From: CAG-791 sp002394525
GTDB lineage: Bacteria; Bacillota; Clostridia; Lachnospirales; Lachnospiraceae
Reading direction: 5' to 3'
Assembly (NCBI GenBank): GCA_946536955.1
Contig: CAMNFJ010000035.1
Coordinates: 1 to 19,561, forward strand
DNA length: 19,561 nucleotides
Below the pieces are notes generated by a model. It made no database searches and was not told the origin of the DNA. It saw only the letters and a program-made list of their open reading frames with translations. How positions within the stretch are numbered: the first letter of the stretch is position 1; every line of letters begins with the position of its first letter. A program made the translations under genes and the position numbers. Shown in pieces: positions 14,886 to 19,561 of the stretch.

Positions 14886-17213
14886 ATGGACGCGCAGGCA
14901 GAGTTAGGAGCCTACATGACTGAACTGGAACGAATCTGCGAAGAAGCGCTATATAAGGAAATTCAGGATCTCGGGGACGGAAAAACGATAGTCCGGGACG
15001 TTGCGACCGGCCGGCTTCTTTATAGGAAAGTTCTCACAGTCTATAACCTGCAGGTCTTTACCTATCTCAGGGACCATAAGAGCCGCTATGTACCCCGGAT
15101 CGAATCCATCCGGGAGGAAGAGGATGCACTTGTCGTGATCGAGGAATATATCCAGGGGCGCACGCTGGAAAATGTCCTCGAGGAAGCGGAGGCGGAGACG
15201 GCCGGGCCGGTTGACCCTGTCAAAGATGAATCTGCCGGCCAGGGCCAGGATAACCCTCTTCCCTTTCAGGAGCGCATCCGCATCCTGACCGAGATCTGCG
15301 ACGGCCTGACCTTTCTCCACAGCGCACAGCCTCCGATCATCCACCGGGACCTCAAGGCTTCCAACATTATGCTGACCGAGGACGGCGTGGTCAAGATCAT
15401 CGATTACGACGCGGCCAAGATCTATGTCAGCGGGGAAAAGAAGGACACGGTCCTGATGGGGACCCACGGCGTCGCCGCGCCGGAGCAGTACGGCTTTGCC
15501 CCCTCCGATGTCCGCACGGACATCTACGGCCTCGGCAAGCTGGTGGAGCGGATGCTGCCGGACAATGTGGACGCGGACCGGGTCGTGGCCCGGGCGACCC
15601 ATATGGACCCCAAAAAGCGCTACGCCTCCGCGGCCCAGATGCGGGACCAGATCGTCCGGATCCGGGAGCGTGCCTCCTCCTTCGACACACGGCTGGAAAA
15701 GATCGTTCCCGCCTATGATCCCCGCAGCAAGGGGCACCGGGCGGCGGCCCGAGTCCTGATCGCTGTCCTGTGCGCGGCCCTTCTTTCGGCCGCCGGGTTC
15801 GCGTATTGGGCGTTCCGGGTGTACCCCGCGCAGCAGCGCGCGGCCATGCAGGCGGAATTGTCGGCGATCGGTTCCGGACAGGTGCCGGCCAGTGATATTC
15901 CGGGTCTTCTCGAACAATTTCTTGACAAGTATCCCTATGAGGAGATGGAAGAGGAAGAACGGAAAGAGTTCAGAGCTGCTGTGGAAAACCTTCTGCGGCG
16001 CTATGTCGAACCAAATTATACGGCGAAAAAGATCAAATCTGTCCTCTCTGAAAAATGCGGAGGAGAAGAGTTCGTTGAAATGATTAGCCGCTATGCGGAG
16101 GCGGAAAGTTTCCTGAATTCGAATCAATATGAGGAAGCTTTCGAGCTTTTGAAGGAACTGAAGATCGCAGGGGCTGTGGATTCTGATGAGAAATGGGCGG
16201 ACGCACTCCAGCGCTGCCAGGACAAAGCTGTTTCCCTGGAAAAATCCTTTGAGGAGACCGGCGCCCTGGTTGACGCGGAGAAGGGGCTGGACTTCTACCG
16301 TCTCTACGCCTCTTACGCGGACCCGGGGACAGATCCCGCGTCGAAAGGATTGGATGCATGGAGCTCCTTTAACAGACTGTTTCAGTCCGTATTGAACCGG
16401 GCGGACGGGGAGAGCCGGTCCGGCAAGTATGAATTCGCCTCAAAATACTACGCCATGCTGGAGGACTTCCGGCTGACACCGGAAACGGAAAAGATCGACC
16501 TGGAAGAAAAGCAGAAGGAAAACAAATACCGGAATGGAGCGCAGCTACTGGAAGAGAAAAAATATGACCAGGCCTATGAGCTCTTCGCGGAGCTCGAGGA
16601 CTATCAGGATTCGGCGGAAAAAGCCCTGCAGTGCCAGTACCTCAAGGCGGAGGCCTGCAGGAAGGAGGAGGACTATAAGGGGGCCGTCACCGCATACGGA
16701 CTCTGCCGGAAATATAAAGATGCTGAGGACAAGCTCCTCGAGACCAAATACCTCCACTGCCGGTCTGTCCAGGAAAAGCCAGACGACGAGGCCTACGAAT
16801 ACATCGGGGAACTCCTCGCCTACAAGTACCCCGGAGCTGAGGAAGTCCGTGACACCATGTACCAGTGGCATGTCGAGATCAGAAACGGTCTGGACCTCCT
16901 CCTGGGATCCCAACAGTCCACCCACATCCGTGTTGATCTGTACGGCGGCCCGCCCGGCGCTTCCACCCGCATCCGCATTGATACCACCGACAACGTCAGC
17001 GGAGACCGCATCTCCTGGACCTCGCCGGAAGCCTGCTCCCGGGGCGGCCATGTCGATGCCTCCTACAATGCCAACACCTATGAATACAGCATCTTTGAGC
17101 GCGAACACACCCTGAGAGTTTATGATGACACCGGGACCATGATTGGAACCTGGACCGGCGTGTTTACCAAGGAGTTTATGGAGGATGAAGATGACGATAC
17201 CGTCCCTTTTTAA
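14886..17213 (+). CDS. transmembrane Ser/Thr protein kinase with helical-repeat ectodomain
   Basis: About 775 residues. Kinase domain ~20-270: a short N-lobe with likely ATP Lys48 (LLYRKVLTV), IHRDLKASNIML with catalytic Asp155, IIDYDAAK replacing the usual DFG (Mg-binding Asp173 kept), and activation segment GTHGVAAPEQYGF. No clear glycine loop. An acidic insertion precedes PFQERIRILTEICDGLTFLH. A TM helix spans ~288-312. The ectodomain has helical repeats of the type KKYDQAYELFAELEDYQDS and DYKGAVTAYGLCRKYKDAED, a beta-rich end (~680-755) and an acidic tail (EDEDDDTVPF). The frame opens at a GTG at 14793; ATG 14886 fits the domain start but has only a G-rich stretch before it, and ATG 14916 with TTAGGAG is an alternative. 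It is last in the zinc-ribbon operon, 117 bases after the previous gene. Confidence 0.88.
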   Translation: MDAQAELGAYMTELERICEEALYKEIQDLGDGKTIVRDVATGRLLYRKVLTVYNLQVFTYLRDHKSRYVPRIESIREEEDALVVIEEYIQGRTLENVLEEAEAETAGPVDPVKDESAGQGQDNPLPFQERIRILTEICDGLTFLHSAQPPIIHRDLKASNIMLTEDGVVKIIDYDAAKIYVSGEKKDTVLMGTHGVAAPEQYGFAPSDVRTDIYGLGKLVERMLPDNVDADRVVARATHMDPKKRYASAAQMRDQIVRIRERASSFDTRLEKIVPAYDPRSKGHRAAARVLIAVLCAALLSAAGFAYWAFRVYPAQQRAAMQAELSAIGSGQVPASDIPGLLEQFLDKYPYEEMEEEERKEFRAAVENLLRRYVEPNYTAKKIKSVLSEKCGGEEFVEMISRYAEAESFLNSNQYEEAFELLKELKIAGAVDSDEKWADALQRCQDKAVSLEKSFEETGALVDAEKGLDFYRLYASYADPGTDPASKGLDAWSSFNRLFQSVLNRADGESRSGKYEFASKYYAMLEDFRLTPETEKIDLEEKQKENKYRNGAQLLEEKKYDQAYELFAELEDYQDSAEKALQCQYLKAEACRKEEDYKGAVTAYGLCRKYKDAEDKLLETKYLHCRSVQEKPDDEAYEYIGELLAYKYPGAEEVRDTMYQWHVEIRNGLDLLLGSQQSTHIRVDLYGGPPGASTRIRIDTTDNVSGDRISWTSPEACSRGGHVDASYNANTYEYSIFEREHTLRVYDDTGTMIGTWTGVFTKEFMEDEDDDTVPF

Positions 17214-17226
17214 ACAATGGGACGGT
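17199..17226. repeat. inverted repeat spanning the kinase stop codon
   Basis: ACCGTCCC (17199-17206) and GGGACGGT (17219-17226), 12 bases apart, straddle the TAA at 17211. The GGGACGGT core matches the GTCCC part of the palindromic elements at 9078 and 11231. Confidence 0.65.
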
Positions 17227-17324
17227 TCCGCGGCGCAAAGCTTTTTGTTCTTCTTCGTGTTGATCAAGGTGGACTGCGTGACCGATTCCGGTCCGGGGAG
17301 TACTGCCATCCAGGACAACAGGTA

Positions 17325-17341
17325 GTGGGCTCTGTGCCCAC
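17325..17341 (+). other. GTGGGC hairpin followed by CAAAA
   Basis: GTGGGC (17325-17330) pairs with GCCCAC (17336-17341), followed by CAAAATGG. The same stem and trailing bases occur at 11959-11979, in front of the kinase operon and in the same orientation. Confidence 0.55.
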
Positions 17342-17363
17342 CAAAATGGTTTTTTAAACAGAT

Positions 17364-17402
17364 AGAATGCTTACAGAGAGAAATCCTGTAGGCATTCTTT
17401 TT
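17364..17402 (+). terminator. intrinsic terminator before the lipoprotein gene
   Basis: AGAATGC (17364-17370) pairs with GCATTCT (17392-17398), with TACAG (17372-17376) and CTGTA (17386-17390) inside, and Ts run on to 17402. It ends 28 bases before the ribosome site of the small lipoprotein gene. It ends the kinase transcript or could act as a leader attenuator. Confidence 0.85.
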
Positions 17403-17445
17403 GTATGCCCGGGGTTGGATATCAAATATGGAGGGAGGCGTTACA

Positions 17446-17731
17446 ATGATGAAAAGAAAGACTACATACCTGGCTTTGATCATAATGGCCATGCTGCTGT
17501 CAGCATGCAGTGGAAAACAGCCTGCGTCAGGAAATCCTGTACCTGCCGGTGGGTGAGACATCCAATCCTGATGATGCGGATGTCTTCCAGCTGATCCCTG
17601 TTGACGAGACCTGCGGGATCCATAATGCGAAGGCGATCGTAGCCGTCTATTCCACATTTGACGGAGAGATCTGGAAAAACCCCTATATTCAGAACTGGGT
17701 GGATCTGTATGGAGGAAAGCCTCTGGATTAA
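17446..17731 (+). pseudogene. small lipoprotein gene, frameshifted
   Basis: GGAGGGAGG (17430-17438) precedes ATG ATG AAA. The first frame encodes a lipoprotein signal peptide, MMKRKTTYLALIIMAMLLSAC, with lipobox LSAC (Cys21), but stops at TGA 17554 after 36 residues. A second frame, shifted by one base, runs from about 17512 to TAA 17731 with LYLPVGETSNPDD, CGIHNAKAIVAVYSTFDG and NWVDLYGGKPLD. Removing one A from the AAAA run at 17514-17517 would join them into a ~94-residue lipoprotein reading LLSACSGNSLRQEILYLPVG. So it is either a recent frameshift, a sequencing error or a programmed slip. The family is not recognised. Confidence 0.75.
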
Positions 17732-17805
17732 ACAAGTTTATTCACCAGGCCACCGGGAATGGGATGCGTCGATTGGTTCCATCCCCGATGTCTGGAAGCA
17801 TTATG

Positions 17806-17832
17806 AAGAGGCACTTTACCCGGGTGCCTCTT
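17806..17832. terminator. hairpin between convergent genes
   Basis: AAGAGGCAC (17806-17814) pairs with GTGCCTCTT (17824-17832), loop 9 nt. It lies between the plus-strand lipoprotein gene and the minus-strand DUF1848 gene; the short T-tract is poor in both directions. Confidence 0.6.
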
Positions 17833-17842
17833 TGTGACGTGA

Positions 17843-18787
17843 TCAGAACAGCCTCAGCTGGTGGTCGATCCAGCTGACCTGCCTGGCCTCGTGGATCTGG
17901 TCCTCCGGCCGGATATGACCGACCAGGAGGGGCGAGGCGGGATCATGGAGGCGCATGTTCCTTCGAACGGTTTCCCTGTCCGCATTGGCGTAGCAGTAGC
18001 GGCAGAGGTGGCCGCAGGTGTTGTACTGGCCGATATCATTTGCCAGGTAACAGGCGCATTCCCTGCGGTTTCCGGGATTGGGAGGCATAATCAGATTCTC
18101 GCCGATCGCCTGTTCAAAGGTTTTCTGTGTGATGCAGCCGGAGCAGTCCGCGCCGGCAGAGGCCAGGCGGGGATCCTCGCCGCAGGGCTTGACGACCATA
18201 CCGTGCCGCGCGGCGATGGTGACGATCTCTTTCGTCAGAGCCAGCTGGGTGTCAAAGGGAACCGTGCGTGCCTCGGGATAGTTTCTCCAGACCTTTTCAT
18301 AGAGGTCGATAAAGCTGATGACACAGGTATGGGTATAGCCGTCCAGCTTTTGACACGTGGAGGAAAAAGCCTCGAGATGGCGGTCGAACGTCCAGGTCCG
18401 GTCGATCAGGATGGGGTCATAGCGCCAGCAGGTGTGGTCCGCCCCGACCAGGTCCGCGAGACGGCAGAAGCTATCCATGACAGCGGACTTATCCGGAACA
18501 TTGGGCTCGATGTCCTTCCCGTAGGGCGTGATGGTCACAAACCAGTACTGGCGGTAGGCCTGCAGCAGCTTCTGCCCCTGAAAGAGGTCAGGATGACGCA
18601 GGGCTGGCTCCGGATTTTTTGTACAGAAAACGATCAGGTCGACTATGGACGGGTCAAGCCTGTAGCGCGTGATGGACACCGGGTGAAAGGGATTGCGCGC
18701 CATGACATACCCCTCCCGCAGACGGTTGGCAAACCACTCCGTATAGAAGGCCGGGACATCGGTCCTGTTTCCGGTCTGAATGATCAT
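17843..18787 (-). CDS. DUF1848 family protein
   Basis: 314 residues, recognised as DUF1848 from the N-terminal MIIQTGNRTDVPAFYTEWFA, REGYVMARNPFHP, LIVFCTKNP, TITPYGKDIEPN and WRYDPILID. The C-terminal part is rich in cysteines: DCSGC, ECACY, and NTCGHLCRYCYAN (C-x3-C-x2-C), a layout that suggests an iron-sulfur or zinc centre. The family's role is not established. The start follows AAGGAGT by 5 nt. It lies 45 bases downstream of the Crp/Fnr gene on the same strand and is probably co-transcribed. Cytoplasmic, no TM segments. Confidence 0.92.
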   Translation of the reverse strand: MIIQTGNRTDVPAFYTEWFANRLREGYVMARNPFHPVSITRYRLDPSIVDLIVFCTKNPEPALRHPDLFQGQKLLQAYRQYWFVTITPYGKDIEPNVPDKSAVMDSFCRLADLVGADHTCWRYDPILIDRTWTFDRHLEAFSSTCQKLDGYTHTCVISFIDLYEKVWRNYPEARTVPFDTQLALTKEIVTIAARHGMVVKPCGEDPRLASAGADCSGCITQKTFEQAIGENLIMPPNPGNRRECACYLANDIGQYNTCGHLCRYCYANADRETVRRNMRLHDPASPLLVGHIRPEDQIHEARQVSWIDHQLRLF

Positions 18788-18832
18788 AAATACTCCTTGC
18801 TTGCTGCCGTGAGCCGGCGGGGACTCACTGGC

Positions 18833-19513
18833 TCATCTGTGCAGGACAAAGTGGTTTTTCCTGCAGGTCAAAATCCCTTCCCGCTGCATGCGGCCCAGCT
18901 CCTTGGACATGTTGGTTCGTTCCAGGTTGAGGTAGTCTGCCAGCTGCTGCCGGTTAAAGGGAATATCGAATTCCGGGGATTTTTTCCGCAGGGAAACTGA
19001 ATTGAGATAGGAGAGAATACGTCCTCTGGCGCTTTTGGGAGCGGTGTGAAAGCTGCGGCCCGACAGCGCCAGATTTTTGTGGGCGGAGATCATCATCAGG
19101 TTGCGGGTCAGCTTGAACAGGATCGCCTGTTCAGGGCTGCCCGGCCTCCCGGCCGGCTCCGGGGGACGCATAAAGAGACTTCCGATCTTCAGGAAAAGGA
19201 TCCGGCTGTCCTGGCTGGCGCGGACATCCACCAGCATGACTTCATCCGGCAGCATGGCGTAGGTCTCCGCAAAGAAGCTGCCCGGGCCGACATGGTTCAG
19301 GATCGTGCAGTTTCCCCACACGTCATTGCTCTCGATCGTGACGCCGCCGGAGAGGACCAGCCCCATGCGGTCCGTCATTGAGCCGGCGTGCAGGAGGATG
19401 CTGCCCTTTTCAAAATCTTTGACCTGTGCATTCAGTTCCCTCAGGCAGAGCAGAAGCTCCTGCTCTGTCATTCCCCGGAATAATGCCGTTTTTAACAGAA
19501 ATGTTGTGTTCAT
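18833..19513 (-). CDS. Crp/Fnr family transcriptional regulator
   Basis: 226 residues. An N-terminal cyclic-nucleotide-binding-like beta-barrel (~8-115: KGSILLHAGSMTDRMGLVLSG and VGPGSFFAETYAML), a dimer helix, then a C-terminal Crp-type winged HTH (~165-226: FNRQQLADYLNLERTNMSKE and LGRMQREGILTC). No N-terminal cysteine cluster of the FNR type, and the cAMP-contact Arg-Ser pattern is not evident, so the effector is unknown. AGAGGAA precedes the ATG closely. The DUF1848 gene follows it on the same strand, so it may regulate its own operon. No upstream operator can be judged because only 48 bases remain. Confidence 0.92.
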   Translation of the reverse strand: MNTTFLLKTALFRGMTEQELLLCLRELNAQVKDFEKGSILLHAGSMTDRMGLVLSGGVTIESNDVWGNCTILNHVGPGSFFAETYAMLPDEVMLVDVRASQDSRILFLKIGSLFMRPPEPAGRPGSPEQAILFKLTRNLMMISAHKNLALSGRSFHTAPKSARGRILSYLNSVSLRKKSPEFDIPFNRQQLADYLNLERTNMSKELGRMQREGILTCRKNHFVLHR

Positions 19514-19561
19514 TTTCCTCTGATGTTCTTTCCTGCCTGTTGACGCAGCCGGTGGCAGCCT

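Noticed and set aside
14949..16127. Minus-strand 392-codon open frame under the Ser/Thr kinase
   Set aside because: Antisense to clear kinase motifs, with no recognisable domain.
16545..17735. Minus-strand 396-codon open frame over the kinase end and lipoprotein region
   Set aside because: Spans a terminator and two plus-strand genes and shows no domain.
17861..19000. Plus-strand 379-codon open frame across DUF1848 and the Crp gene
   Set aside because: Antisense to two well-recognised families and crosses their intergenic gap; a shadow frame.

Overview
The window looks like a chromosomal segment of a fairly GC-rich Gram-positive Clostridia member, most likely Lachnospiraceae. Grounds: strong AGGAGG-type ribosome sites, a CIRCE operator, a BvgS-like hybrid kinase with periplasmic-binding-type sensor domains, zinc-ribbon membrane proteins beside a Ser/Thr kinase, DUF3990 and DUF1848 proteins, and a lipobox signal peptide. 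The assignment is inference; no rRNA or other marker gene is present.

Layout. 1-787: non-coding, with a ~70-bp tandem repeat and a promoter overlapping a CIRCE (HrcA) operator. 788-1915: two tandem Hsp20 small heat-shock genes, closed by a strong terminator. 2103-3353: MATE transporter remnant (5' end deleted, internal TAG). 3525-6794: large orphan hybrid sensor histidine kinase with its own terminator. 6885-7283: C-terminal remnant of a GH39-like glycosidase. 7309-7481: dense cluster of unrelated stem-loops.

7553-11747 is the most unusual part. A two-gene cassette, a DUF3990 protein (ADP-ribosyltransferase-like fold) followed by a W/Y-rich protein with a C-terminal XRE helix-turn-helix, occurs twice in the same orientation. 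Each cassette faces a convergent small HTH gene, and the two convergent genes are close paralogs. Each cassette has a sigma-A-like promoter carrying a palindrome, and the two palindromes share the half-site CTACnnCT. Long palindromic elements separate the convergent genes. This resembles a duplicated toxin-antitoxin-like or conflict module whose copies have diverged in operator and protein sequence.

12104-17213 is an apparent operon of three zinc-ribbon membrane proteins (one with two small TM segments, one with a duplicated Cys3His motif and an FxLYD-like domain, one with a propeller-like domain) and a transmembrane Ser/Thr kinase with a helical-repeat extracytoplasmic region. It looks like an envelope-sensing phosphorylation cassette. 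HTH proteins of the type encoded at 9113 and 11313 are, as far as I recall, often encoded near such kinases in Lachnospiraceae, so the two regions may be functionally linked. The right end holds a frameshifted small lipoprotein gene and, on the minus strand, a Crp/Fnr regulator followed by a DUF1848 protein. No rRNA, tRNA, CRISPR array or insertion-sequence transposase was seen.
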